This document shows positions 37,691-49,300 of a DNA stretch of 64,000 nt, piece by piece. Position 1 is the stretch's first letter, and every line of letters begins with the position of its first letter. The DNA lies in the NCBI GenBank assembly GCA_001931875.2, contig MSJH02000800.1, positions 186,001 through 250,000 of the forward strand. Direction: 5' to 3'. This stretch comes from Byssochlamys sp. IMV 00236. Its lineage: Eukaryota > Ascomycota > Eurotiomycetes > Eurotiales > Thermoascaceae. The position numbers and the translations under genes were made by a program. Under the pieces are notes generated by a model. That model ran no database searches. It had not been told where the DNA came from and saw only the letters and a program-made list of their open reading frames with translations.

Positions 37691-40644
37691 CTATATGTAA
37701 TCACTGTCGTCGTCTGAACTATCTCCACGACCCATACTCAAAAACTTCTCAACAACCATGCCATCCTTAATACCTCTTAATCTCCATTGCCGAGCCATAT
37801 CTTTACCATCCTCATGGAGAGCTGTCACAATGGACTTCCGGGTACTCTCATGGAGCGCGGCTTGGAGGCTTCGCTTGATACCTTGTCCAGGGTACGCGAC
37901 AAGGCCCAGGGAAGCTATATAACATGATGTGTTAGCGAGATAACGGCATGATTGAGATAAGCTCAGAAGATGTAAGGCATAATAAATTCATACCATGAGT
38001 CATCTTAGCAATCACTCCGAACGATCCCTTGAACAAGCCACCTGCAAATCCTAGGGCACCTCCGTCTCGCGCACCCTTATAGGGCTGATAGAGCGGATCA
38101 GTGATGCTTTCGCCCATGCCAATAGCAAAGCTTTTGACGCCAGCAATTGCCCCAGACTTCCAATCTTTGACTTTCCCATATTCATGAACTCTGTCCCCAT
38201 ATAGATCTGAAAGCGCACGAAACCCCTCGGCGGCGGCCAATGGTACATCAACCATGGTCCCAGAAACGAACTTTCCCAGAAGTTTCCCAGAGGCTCGAGT
38301 CGAGGCTGACACCATAGCGAGGGCTCTACCCTTTCCCCCAGGCTCAAATCTATCAGTTCTAGTCAATTCGTTCATAGATCGAACTTTGCGAATGGACAGG
38401 GCATTGTCTGCAATATGTGACGATTCAGGCGGACGTAACTGAACTGGATTTTCCTGCAACTGATTCGGCGAGATGTCGGTACCGCAATCTCCCTTTCTGT
38501 ATAATTGGTAAGGTTTATAAAATATGTCACCTGCCGCTTTGAGCATTCCAAACGTCATCCCCATGCTAGCAGAGCAAATTCCTGTAACTGGATCCCAGCG
38601 TTTGTGATCAATATGAATAGGGTTCGGTTGATATCTTTGATCATAAAAAAGTCAATATTACGTTTGTCAAAATGCAATATTATAAAACATGATGCGGTTG
38701 AGAAAACCATGATCTGGACTTACGGCTTCAACTTCTTGTGATCCAACATGTTCTTCTCAACGAGGATTTCTGCAGCAATCTTCGATAAGCGATATCTTCT
38801 TTTACCTTTTCGGTATCTCCAACAGGCTGGAAATTGCGGCAGGATATCACATTCGACGAGGCCTTGTGGTAAATGCCTGTGAAACGATGCTACGGCGGCT
38901 TGCACTCCGTCCTCTCCCCGCATTTTGATAGCGATATCTCTAGCTGCTTGCACTGCCTCGGGCGTCAGACAATATCGAATGGCTTGTGCCAAGCTTGGTC
39001 CACTCAGGAGTTTCTGTGGTATAGGGTCTGGGCCCGCACGGGCTGCGGATACCATGTTTGCCCAGAAAGGCTGGCTAGATACAACGTTAAAAATGAACTT
39101 CTAGGGCCAACGCAGAGTAAACGTTACTTACTCTCCAAAAAAGGGCACAATGACAGTCGGCCTGCCATTGCGCAGGCCGCAGGCCGTTGTACCGGCGCCA
39201 CCATGATGTACAACAGCACTGACATGTTGAAACAGCCATTCGTGTGGGCAATCATCCAAGTAGAGTACATGAGGCAAGTCCGGCCCAGTCAGATTACTCC
39301 AACCACGTGCGATGATTGCTCGGACACCTGCGTCCTCGATGGCTTGCAGCAGGATTTCAATCATTCTATCTGGATCTTCAATTACAATGCTGCCGAATCC
39401 AATATAAACAGGTGGAGGTCCGGCATTGAGAAACACTGCTATCTGAGGACTAGGCTGATAATCCGGTGGATCACGGAAGAAAAATCCGCAAACATCTATT
39501 CCTTCGAGTTAGAAGAAAGAGTTAAAAACAGGCAGAGAGGCAACAGAATCTTACCAGCATTTTCAGGCCAGTCATCAGGCTTGGCAACAAGGCCAGGGGA
39601 CCAGCAGTAGGTATAGGGGACGTTGAGAGTTCTTAGAAGAAAAGGGCCATCAGAGAGAGAGATGGGCTCGAGTTCCAATTCATGTTGGCGCCAATCATTG
39701 ATAACATCCCCTAGGCTAGGTCCGAGAGCCCAAAAAGTCAACCGTGAACATTCTATCAAGAAGCCCAATGTTTCACCACTCACCCCTGCCACGATAGCCA
39801 GTCCACTACTCCGTAAGAGACACGGTTGACCCAGTCCTGGTCTGCTGGAACATTGTGCATATTTGCCAACGGATGTGGAAAGGCTCGGGTTGCACTCCAC
39901 GGCATCGTGAACATCAAGTGAAGTGGAATACCGAGAGCTTGGGCGCAATGAACATGTGCGAAGCTTGGAGGATTTGCAATGATTGCGTTAGCGACAAATG
40001 GGGCATTAGTGACAGGGTCGGGCATCAAACATGACTGCCAGCAGCCATGAAGAATTTCTGCCATCATAAGACGCTTCTTTTGGATGTCGCCTCCACGGAG
40101 ACTATGCATACTGGGGATCAAACCGGGGTTCTTGACCATGTATGCCATCAAGTCGGCCGGGTCACCTCCGATGGGAAAGAATTCGAGGCCTGCTTCGTTG
40201 ATAAATTGCTCGAAGCAATTATGTGTTGCAATTCGCACCCGATGGCCGATTCTCTGGAGTTCTGTGCCTAGTGCAACAAACGGCTGGACGTCACCCCGAC
40301 TGCCGACAATTTGGATAACGATGTTCAGACAGAACTTGGGTGTTGCGACTATATCCACGTATCTTGGTGGCGGCGCTGAACTTCGGATGGGGACACTCGG
40401 GAGTAGTTTGGATAGAGTCCTACAGAGCCGGGAGCTCGCATCGACCGATATGCGACCGTCGTCTATGTGTGGAGTTAACTATCTTTGCTCTCTCTCTCTC
40501 TCTCTCACTATAGAACGAGATGGAATGCCCACCATTGACGCAAATACCCTCTGTTTCTCCTATATCTTGCGGCACTGCCTTGTAAGGTGGCAGAGGTTGA
40601 TCCGGAAGGGGCTCTATCGCCGCGTCAGTCCCTTTGTGCTTCAT
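37691..40644 (-). CDS. UDP-glycosyltransferase, sterol 3-beta-glucosyltransferase type
   Basis: Seven exons: 40644-40533, 40462-39784, 39715-39555, 39495-39132, 39074-38724, 38634-37994 and 37914-37691, giving 843 residues. Every junction keeps phase and restores expected sequence, e.g. WQGLGDVIN and FFGDQPFWA. The N-terminal GT28-like domain has [27 protein letters not shown] and [20 protein letters not shown]. The UDP-sugar domain has [16 protein letters not shown] and [13 protein letters not shown]. This matches short fungal sterol glucosyltransferases lacking the PH/GRAM region of Atg26. The C-terminal 270 residues ([34 protein letters not shown]) are Gly/Ala-rich and amphipathic, perhaps membrane-binding. 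The acceptor (sterol or other lipid) is inferred. Divergent from the esterase gene. Confidence 0.9.
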
Positions 40645-40834
40645 TTTCCTGGATTCCGCCAGACACTTGAGGGATGTGTTCAAGGTAGAAGCAGATTAAA
40701 GTTAGAAGAAAGTGCAGGCTATGGTTGAGAGGAACAACAAAGAAGTGTATTTCGCTATGAGGAGAAGGAAGCTGAGTAGGAAAACTTTGAATCCTCTAGG
40801 CAGCCCAATGTATGTATGTACATCAGGTATATAA

Positions 40835-40844
40835 ATACGCGTAT
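40835..40844. promoter_or_regulatory. Palindrome ATACGCGTAT, copy 1
   Basis: Perfect 10-bp inverted repeat containing the ACGCGT (MluI cell-cycle-box) core, 191 bp upstream of the glucosyltransferase ATG. It is followed by AGA, as in copies 2 and 5. Confidence 0.55.
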
Positions 40845-41033
40845 AGACTTGGAGCCCGCACGCTACATGTTAATAGTGTCATGGCTCCACTTGGGAACTT
40901 CCGTACGATGAATTATTACAGTAAGTACAGTCTCGAAACACGGACCATATAAAATATAACGGTAAATCCCTTCCTCTTCAGGATTGTTTAGTGCTAGTTA
41001 TCATTTAACACGGGATCGTGGGGAGGTCTCCGG

Positions 41034-41043
41034 ATACGCGTAT
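41034..41043. promoter_or_regulatory. Palindrome ATACGCGTAT, copy 2
   Basis: Perfect copy about 200 bp upstream of the esterase ATG, followed by AGA. Confidence 0.55.
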
Positions 41044-41241
41044 AGAATTGTACGCATTTCAGGCGACAGTCGATCAGAAGTAGAAGCACGGTTCTTGCAA
41101 ATGTGGCTGAAGGACGGGTGGATTCGATCTCCATTTTTGCGGATTCAATTCAAAGCCCAATTTAGATTTAGGTATATAAGTAAGTATCGTCGAACCGACT
41201 GGACAAATTCAATTCGTATCCGATCGTCCGTCAAGATCAAT

Positions 41242-42816
41242 ATGCTTCTCTTCTCTTCCGTCCTCTTCTTTTTGAGCGCGATATTCTCTGCTGTTACATC
41301 CGCCTCTAGGTGTTCAGCAGTTTATATTGACAAGCCAGTTTTGACTGGTGCCTTAATCCTCGATATCCAGGCTCAGGAAGCTCACAACTTTTCAGCGGCC
41401 AGCCTGGGGCCAGGAACCAACGAAGGTGGCCGATATACCATCAGCTTCTGCAACGTGACAGTCACACATACCCATCCTGGCTGGAACGACACAATCAACA
41501 CTCAAGTGTGGCTTCCGCTCGAGGGCTGGAATGGCAGGTTCCAAGCTTTAGGGGGTGGAGGTTTCAGCACAGGCTTTGGTGCCACCTATCTCACGTACGC
41601 TGTGTCCCAAGGATTTGCGTCTGCTTCTACCGATGGAGGCAACCCTGGTGAAGCTGGAACGGACACCATTCCTACTGACCTATCATGGGCTCTCAGTAGT
41701 GAGAACAATGTCAACTGGTTCCTCCTGGAAGATTACGCATCGAAGGCGACAAACGACATGTCCGTGATTGGACAGCAGGTCACCAAATCCTACTATAAAA
41801 AGCCTGCAAGCTATTCATACTTTGCCGGCTGCTCTGGTGGTGGGCGCCAAGGCCTTCTTATGGCACAGAAATACCCAGATACCTTTGATGGCATCTTAGC
41901 CGTTGCCCCCGCCATTAATATACAAAACTTCATCCCTGCAGGTCTCTGGGCCGCGCAAGTCATGAATCAGATTGGAGTCTATCCATCACCCTGCGAGATC
42001 GATGCTTTCACGAAAGCAGCTGTTCAGGCATGTGACTGGTTAGATGGGGTTGAAGATGGAATAATCAGTTTGCCAGACTTGTGCCAGGTCAAGGCCCATG
42101 ACTTGGTTGGGAAGAATTATACGTGCAACGGGATTCAAAAGACCCTCAGTGCTTCCAGCGCCAAAGTAATTCAAGCTGCATGGTCTGGTACTGCATCGGC
42201 CACTGGAAAATACGGTTGGTTTGGGGTCAACAAGGACGCCGCAATCAACACTTACTATATCCCCACCACGTGCGCTGCAAATGGCACATGTCACTCTAAG
42301 GGAAGTGATCTGTTTGGCGACTGGTTCCGATATCTTATTGTCAAGGACCCGAACTTCTCGATTGAGAACATGACTCCAAAGGCATTTATCGAAGGCCTAC
42401 ATTCTTCAACCACCCAGTATTCGTCGATTCTGGGAACAAATGACCCCGATCTGTCTAACTTCAAGGCTAGTGGTGGAAAGATGATCACTTGGCACGGACT
42501 GGCAGACGAAGCCATACCGCCAAATGGGACGATCGTGTACTATCAGGAAGTGCTCAAAGCCGATCCAGAAGCTCATGATTTCTATCGCTTCTTTGAAGCT
42601 CCTGGCGTTGGCCACTGTTATGGCGGGCTAGGGCCAATTCCAAATGGAGCGATGTCCCAGCTCATTGAATGGGTCGAGAAGGGTCGTGCCCCTGATACCC
42701 TACATGCCACGAAAGGCAGCAACGATACGGCGAGAGACCTTTGTCCGTATCCTCTTCGGCAGAAATTCATCGGTGGGGATGCCAGGAATGCGACATCTTT
42801 TACCTGCGCCAAATAG
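41242..42816 (+). CDS. Secreted tannase/feruloyl esterase family enzyme
   Basis: Intronless, 524 residues from the ATG at 41242, which places a classical signal peptide at the N-terminus (MLLFSSVLFFLSAIFSAVTS, then ASRC). The frame is open upstream but lacks the signal there. The Tannase-family CS-D-HC arrangement is complete: nucleophile in GCSGGG with C197-S198, Asp422 in GLADEAIPP and H458-C459 in GVGHCYGG, where the two cysteines usually form a disulphide beside the active site. The calcium-binding loop DWLDGVEDG is near 265-273. Several N-glycosylation sequons (NVT, NDT, NGT) occur. The family cleaves gallic or hydroxycinnamic esters of plant polymers; which one is not decidable here. 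Divergent from the glucosyltransferase gene. Confidence 0.92.
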   Translation: MLLFSSVLFFLSAIFSAVTSASRCSAVYIDKPVLTGALILDIQAQEAHNFSAASLGPGTNEGGRYTISFCNVTVTHTHPGWNDTINTQVWLPLEGWNGRFQALGGGGFSTGFGATYLTYAVSQGFASASTDGGNPGEAGTDTIPTDLSWALSSENNVNWFLLEDYASKATNDMSVIGQQVTKSYYKKPASYSYFAGCSGGGRQGLLMAQKYPDTFDGILAVAPAINIQNFIPAGLWAAQVMNQIGVYPSPCEIDAFTKAAVQACDWLDGVEDGIISLPDLCQVKAHDLVGKNYTCNGIQKTLSASSAKVIQAAWSGTASATGKYGWFGVNKDAAINTYYIPTTCAANGTCHSKGSDLFGDWFRYLIVKDPNFSIENMTPKAFIEGLHSSTTQYSSILGTNDPDLSNFKASGGKMITWHGLADEAIPPNGTIVYYQEVLKADPEAHDFYRFFEAPGVGHCYGGLGPIPNGAMSQLIEWVEKGRAPDTLHATKGSNDTARDLCPYPLRQKFIGGDARNATSFTCAK

Positions 42817-43712
42817 GAACTTTCTTGTGAAGACTTCCTGGTTTTCGTTTCGCTAATTTCTCTCCCTTGTACTTTCGTTTGAACTTTTCTTTCATTCATT
42901 CTTTCTTTAATTCTACATTTATCAATTACTATCTCACATATAGATTTGTTCAAAATACTACTCGCAATTTCATGCTGCGGGATCCTCCCCTACTTCGAAT
43001 TCGGGAGGTTGAATTAAGTAACTTGATCTTTCGTCTCTCGCACAACGATATTACGCGCCAAAAGCGAACTAAACTGGCCAAACTTGATGAAAACAGGGCT
43101 CCAAAACTCGGGTGAAAATTATGTGTCATGACAATCGCTTCCACTCTGGTCAGGTGGTGATTCCGCTTAAGACCTATCCGGCCGCTCGGCGCCCTTTTTT
43201 GTCAATTCTTCAAACTCCATAGAAGGTGCAGTTGCTCTGCGAACTATTCTCTCCCCTAATCCATCTCAGGTGTTGATTCAATTTGCGTATGCCTCGCCAG
43301 GCGACCTCGGGCCAGTTATATTGGGAGAATGTACATACAATACTCGTGTCGGTCGGGTGTTACATACCATCGGAGCGGTTGTATTCCAGCAACCTTGTAG
43401 CGGTCATCGCCGAAGAGAATCGCAGCCGGCTGAAGACCTGGGCGGCTGGTCTCGCAGTGCGGTTTGGGGTCCGCACCTAGTGTGAACTGAATATTGTTTA
43501 TTGTCGGCCATGTCGTATGGTCCGCGAATAATCTTCAGTCACACAACGCTCTTCTGGCGCAGCAAAGCTCCAGACTACATTTTCTGGATCTTCGTCTGCT
43601 GAAGGGTCCATACGAAAGGGCTTAGCGTTGAAACTAGTAGGTGATTTTATCCGCCTAAGACATTTTCTTCGGTACAATTGGTGCCCAGTAGCGTAATTGG
43701 AGCATCTTCGAG

Positions 43713-43722
43713 ATACGCGTAT
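43713..43722. promoter_or_regulatory. Palindrome ATACGCGTAT, copy 3
   Basis: Perfect copy about 690 bp upstream of the RTA1-like ATG. Confidence 0.5.
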
Positions 43723-44168
43723 CAATTTCCGACATATTACTGAGCACCACTTCGAAATTGAAGAGTCTCGGAGCATATGGATTGCAAAGATTGAAGTGGT
43801 AATAGTGTTATGATGCCTTAAGTACGTTGCCCAAGGCCAGGCTCGGAACGCTGGTCGACATATTCCTAGCTAGCTCCTGAGTTGCTTGATGGAAATCATC
43901 TCACCGGAATTGATTGACTTCAACTTTGATCTCTCATCACTCTAGCTAAGGCGTAGGACTAGGAAAAGCTAAGGGCGACTTTCCGCACTGCCGTTGGAAG
44001 GAGGCAAATTATGACTGGGAGCGGGAATTATTGCAGACGCGACACCGTCTTACCAGAGAAACTACGGAGTACTTCTGTCCATTTGTCCATTGCCTGATGT
44101 ACCAATCATGGGGCTAAACTTCGGAAGCGCCGTATGGTCGAACTAAGTATACGGAGTAGTACATACAT

Positions 44169-44178
44169 ATACGCGTAT
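44169..44178. promoter_or_regulatory. Palindrome ATACGCGTAT, copy 4
   Basis: Perfect copy about 230 bp upstream of the RTA1-like ATG, 58 bp (start to start) from copy 5. Confidence 0.55.
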
Positions 44179-44226
44179 GCACAGGCCATGCTCCACTCGG
44201 AGCATTGGATCATTAAGTATGTAGCG

Positions 44227-44236
44227 ATACGCGTAT
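44227..44236. promoter_or_regulatory. Palindrome ATACGCGTAT, copy 5
   Basis: Perfect copy about 175 bp upstream of the RTA1-like ATG, followed by AGA as in copies 1 and 2. Confidence 0.55.
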
Positions 44237-44410
44237 AGAAGGCACATATTCGATTAAAATCCTGTACCTTTCACTTTGCGCACATCCAGAATGCCTCAGA
44301 CTAGAAAAGGAAGGCTTTGGTCGGGTAAACCAGGGTTTCTGACTCAATATCTTTAAAAATCCCTCCATCAGGTCTCTTTCTGAACAGAAACCACTCGACC
44401 GCCTCACAAA

Positions 44411-45315
44411 ATGGCCAAGCTAGAACCCTTAAAGAGTGGTTACTACGTTTGGCATTATGTACCCTCTATACCCGCAGCCGTCATCTTTATTTTGCTATTT
44501 CTTGCAGTTACAGCTGTTCACAGTTGGAAAATTTTTGGAACCCAAGTCCGCTTCACCATACCATTCATCATTGGTGGCCTATGTAAGCTCTGATTCTATC
44601 CGCCCATCTTTTCGATCAGCGGACGTGCTGATGATTTTGCATTTTTATAGTTGAGTTCATCGGCTACGCTGCCCGAGCAGGCGCCCATGACAAAACCGGA
44701 AAACTGATGCCCTACATAATCCAAAGCGTCTTCATCCTGCTTGCACCCACCCTCTTCGCAGCTGCTGTCTACATGGTCCTCGCTCGCATCATCCGAAGCA
44801 CGAATGGAGAGAAGCATTCGCCTATCCGCATCGAACTGATAACAAAGCTATTTGTCACCTGTGACATTCTGACCTTCTTCATCCAGGGCGGAGGCGCAGG
44901 TATGATGGCTCAGACCAGCCTCGCCAAACTAGGCCCGGATATTGTTCTTGCCGGCCTTGTATTGCAGATCCTTACATTCGTCCTCTTCCTCGTCGTGGCG
45001 ATTACCTTTGCTCGGCATATGCGTCAAAGACCCACGCTCGTAGCTGAGCGGGGTATTGTGCCGTGGAAGAAGCATCTATACAGCTTGTACGCTATCAGCA
45101 TCATGATCCTGATTCGATCGATTTTTCGTACCATCGAGTATGGATTGGGTAACGATGGATACCTCCTGGGACATGAATGGCCTAGCTATGTCTTCGATGC
45201 TGTTCCCATGTTTGTAGCTATGGTTTGTTTTGCTATTTGGTATCCAAGTGAACTCCAGCCATTTCTGCTAAGGTCGGATGTGGAGGAAATCGATTTGTTG
45301 CAAGCGAAGGCCTAA
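44411..45315 (+). CDS. RTA1-like seven-helix membrane protein
   Basis: Exons 44411-44582 and 44651-45315 give 278 residues; the intron (GTAAGC to TTATAG) restores GGLFEFIGYAARAG, the signature of the family. Hydrophobic helices are visible at about 17-37, 47-66, 77-99, 118-140, 150-172, 192-210 and 231-248. Further RTA1 blocks are LAPTLFAAAVYM, GGGAGMM, LYAISIMILIRSIFRTIEY and LLGHEWPSYVFDAVPMF. Members (Rta1, Rsb1, Pug1) are membrane proteins tied to resistance against sterol-active or lipid-like compounds and to sphingoid-base or porphyrin export. Its promoter carries two nearby ATACGCGTAT palindromes shared with the neighbouring glucosyltransferase/esterase promoter, suggesting joint regulation (inference). 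Confidence 0.93.
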
Positions 45316-46356
45316 TTGGCCTGGGTTGTGGTGGTCAAACTTACGAACGAGCTCAGTTTTCTTATACATTTCATGACTACTTTTCTTGCTTTGATCAATT
45401 TCAGCGTTTGGGGGAGGAGGGGAGGGGCTTCTTACTAGCAAAATGAATATACTGATTCAATGGGTCATCAGAAGAAGACAAAGATAAGTATTTAGAACAT
45501 ATATGAAAGGATGACACTAGCGACAGTATTCGCACATTGATTTTGTGCATGGAAATCTGCGAAACGGGTCTCCAAAGACCTGTATTACATACATATTAAT
45601 TAACTATACTAGTAATATGATTCACTACTTCTACTAATTAGAAGCCATGAGTATTCTCCCCTTCTGCATTCCGAAATCAAAGAAGAATGAATCCCAACAA
45701 GTGATGTGTATTATATGATCCATAAATCTTCCCCTGTTAAGACTGAACTAGAGTACTATCATATCCTATATGTGATCTCCCGACTCGACTACTTAGAATG
45801 GATAGTGCATCATAATCTATCCGAATTAGGCGTTATACCAGTGCCTAACTAGTTGCACTAGCATAAGTAGTAGTACCCCGTCAGAAATCGAGTGCAAACT
45901 TTAACCTCCTATTATTATTATAACTCCCCCAAATCAACTCCTAATAATCGAATAAAAATTGCATCAGTTGAACTGCCTTATCAAGCTCCATGAACTCCCC
46001 GAATCTCCTGAGGTTCTGCCCCGATTTGGGTATTTAGCGATAAATCCCCGTGCAACGGTGGTAGGACCCGAGCTCGGACCGGAGGGGATCCTGTGCCTGC
46101 TGGATGTCTCAGACTCGTTAAAAAGATAATACTGATTTATTGACACTGTCTTGATGCAGAAACCAGAAACAAAAAACATCTTGCCCTTGAGAACTCTAGA
46201 CGGGGGCGTGGGAGGCGCACGTCAGCAGACCAGTCTATCCGCCTCTTCTATGCGATTCCTTTGATCATCATCATCATCATCATCTCTCTCTCTCTCTCTC
46301 TCTCTTTGATCGCCTCCGCGGCGCCCAGACAGCGACACCAAAGAGTCCCAGAAACG
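45316..46356. other. Intergenic region
   Basis: About 1 kb, AT-rich between 45590 and 45960. Just before the next start codon are an (ATC)6-like run and a (CT)n run (46264-46306), probably in the leader of the proline-rich gene. No gene was seen. Confidence 0.45.
46264..46306. repeat. (ATC)n followed by (CT)n microsatellites
   Basis: About six ATC units run straight into about eleven CT units, ending some 50 bp before the ATG at 46357. This pyrimidine tract is likely to lie in the promoter or 5' leader. Confidence 0.85.
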
Positions 46357-49300
46357 ATGTTTGGGCGAAATTCCTCGAATAACCGTCCGTCAGGACCTCA
46401 TCATAATCCTCCCTCCAAGAAACCAGCCCAGAACTCCCATACTCCGCAGACATGGAATCTCCCTGGTCCTCCGCCGCCGCCGCCGCCGCCGCCTCCTCCG
46501 CCAGCGCCTACCTCATACAACCCGAGCACCTATGGCCCTATGCCTGGTGCCATGCCAGTGCCAAATGCAGCAGCGCGTCTCTCTCCAGCGTTGGCAGCGG
46601 TAGATACGTCGAAGTGGGGTGTGCGCTATAATCAACAACAGCACCAGCCGCCACCGTTACCGGTAGGTAAATATGGACTTTATCATGTGCTTGAATGCCA
46701 AACTAAATTTGAATCCGATACTATAGCCGCGCCCATCGAGCTCTGGAAATCCATCTCAAACCTCTGGCCAGCCGTCGACAGGGGGCTCTACAGCGCCGAA
46801 CTCGCCTCCATGGAATGTTTCCCAAACGAGCAACCAGCAGCCAGAGAATACATCAACGGTCCAGGGGAACACTACCCCGCCTCTACCACCTCCTCCGCCG
46901 CCTATTCCTCAAGGATATATGACTGAACTGCAGCATGCGGCGCAGACATGGCAGCAGCAACAGCACCCAACCTACTCCGAACAACCTCCAACCCATCACT
47001 ATGACCCTCCAAAACAATCACCTTCAGCACATCCGTCATCTTGGACGCAAGCACAGGGCTATGGCCACAGTCAAACAACGGCAGTTCCTAGTGCACAGAG
47101 TCCCGTGTCTGGTGACCCCAAGCCACCGTCTCCTTCGGCGGACCGGCCATTACCACCGCTCCCAGCAGAGATTGCTGCCGGATTGAATGCGGTATCCCCA
47201 ATATCTTTTCAACAGCCCACGGTTAGTACCGGATCACAGCCGACTAACAATGTCTCGAATCCCGAAATGCGCCAGTCAGCGTTGGGTGACGGGGCTCCGT
47301 CTGACTGGGAACACTTTGCTGCGGTTGACGACTCTCCTATTCAGTATGACGCCAACGGACAACAAATGATACCCCTAAAGCCGTCGCCAGTTGCCTCCAC
47401 TACTGCTCAGGCTCAGCGTCCTTCCAATACCCCTCCACCAGTTCATTCTCCGAGAATAGACAATATTGGCTCACCGACGAGCAATATGTCCGCCTGTGAC
47501 CACTCACCAGGTGCAGATGGCGCCAGCCAGTCCAGGACAAAACTCGAATTCCCAGAGACAACACAGACTCTAACTGACAATCAGGAGAGTACGCAAGAAT
47601 CCGGGCGTCCTGCTACTGTGGAGGAAGGTCCTGCATCTACCCCAGAGCAGCCTGGAGACGATGCGACTGAATCAAACCCCACCGTACCTGCCGTCCAGAA
47701 GAAGCTGCCAGATCCATATGAAATCTTGGATCCATGGTTTCAATCGTCACTTGCACGCTACGTCACAATGTTGCGCAAGGAAGCGGTCGCAGAAACCGAT
47801 GAAGAAAAATACAGAATCTTCACTACATTTGTTGCAAAGGAGACCAAACTGCGTGAGATCTTGTATAACATTGTTCCTTCCAGCGCAGAGGATACTGAGA
47901 GCGTTCACTCTCCCCAGCGTGTCCAGATCTCGCGCTCCAAGTCTGCTGATCCCTCTCTGCGGCCTGATTCTGGACTTATATCGGCACAATCCGAGGGTGA
48001 TGATGAGCCTTCTCACATCCCCAGGATCTCTACTGCGCCTCCAGAAAATGTGCCAGATGAAGCTGAGGAAGGCGCGTACAGTCCAGGTGGCCGCCCTATT
48101 TTATCCTTGCACGCGGTATCTGAAGCAGAGGACAACAAGAAAAACCTCCGTCGATCAGCCTCTCATAGCATCAACAATGCTCATCGTGATGGTCCCAGCA
48201 TTTCGCGGTCTACCTCCGTGCCTCTGGAGTCGATAGACAATCCCTGGAAATCCGGAACAGAGACTCCATTGATCAGCAACCCTCCACAGAGTATATATAC
48301 ACCATTCCGATACACTGAAGGTCCTCAGAGAGGTTCTGACAATCTAACGTTTGATCGCCCTGCCTATCAGGCCTACTCTGCTTTGCGGCAAGCTTCTGTT
48401 GACAGTGGGCGTACGATGTCTCAAAGTCCTGCGCCGACTTCCAGAGGAAGATCCGGAACGATAGGACAACACCCCGCTCATGAACACGATGAGACCTTTC
48501 TTGGATTGATCAGAGAGAAGAGTGTCACATACCGGAAAAAACGCACGGAGAGCACACCTCCTCTGCCGCTCTTGCCAGATGGAATCAGGCAAGGTAAATT
48601 CGACGTCGTTCTTGAAGAATTGTGTTCCTTGATTCCGGAGCCTTTCCCGGAGAACAAAGAGAGTCCTTGGATTGCTGCGACCAGAAAGGATATCAGATCA
48701 TTCTCAGACGATTTCCGCTATATCAAGGAAACAGTAGATAAATGGGAACGGTCGGCCGAAGACAGACGTAAACAGTTGGACAAAGAGCGGATGGCCCGGC
48801 AAGAAGAATCTGAACAACATATCGATGCTCTTTTCAATGATAATGAGATCGGCTATGCCGACATCAACACTCTTGAGGATGATTTTCGGCATGCGGAGGC
48901 CAAAAAGCAGTTAGAGGAAGAGCGGAAAGAACTCGAAAAGTTTATTGCAGAAGTCTTTGATCCGCTTGATGAGTGCCTGAAGAACGAGATATCCCAGCTT
49001 AGCGCTCACTATAAGTTGACCGTAGATGAGCTCGATGCTGGAGACAGTGGAAACACTGAGTCGTCAAGTGACAAGTTCCAAGTCTCTCACATCATGAAGC
49101 TCGTCAATGACATTTATCTGAAGTTGGAGCTCCGGTATCAGAAACGGCTGGAAATCGCCCTTGACCGTGAACGACGGCGGAAAAAGGCCGAGCGACGGCC
49201 ATTGATATTTATGGGTGATTCGCCTGCGTTGAGGAAGCTTGATGCGGAATTTGACAGCATGGAGAGGAGGAATATTCTCGAGGCTGCTAACGAGAGGGAT

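Larger units (their letters stand above)
40645..41241. promoter_or_regulatory. Divergent promoter of the glucosyltransferase and esterase genes
   Basis: 597 bp between two divergent starts. It contains two perfect copies of the palindrome ATACGCGTAT, at 40835-40844 and 41034-41043, and TATA-like TATATAAATA just left of the first. The arrangement suggests shared control of the two genes. Confidence 0.55.
42817..44410. promoter_or_regulatory. Intergenic region with three ATACGCGTAT copies
   Basis: A 1.6-kb gap between the esterase and the RTA1-like gene. It contains three perfect palindromes (43713-43722, 44169-44178, 44227-44236), the last two within 250 bp of the RTA1-like start. Two TACGGAGTA motifs near 44064 and 44150 are also present. 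No gene was supported. Confidence 0.5.

Noticed and set aside
40984..41241. In-frame upstream extension of the esterase gene by 86 codons
   Set aside because: Starting there would bury the clear signal peptide at residues 87-106, and the extension includes one of the palindromes, so it is leader sequence.
44058..44157. TACGGAGTA motif repeated here and near 1369
   Set aside because: I recall this near-palindrome as common in Aspergillus intergenic DNA, so its presence alone is not informative.
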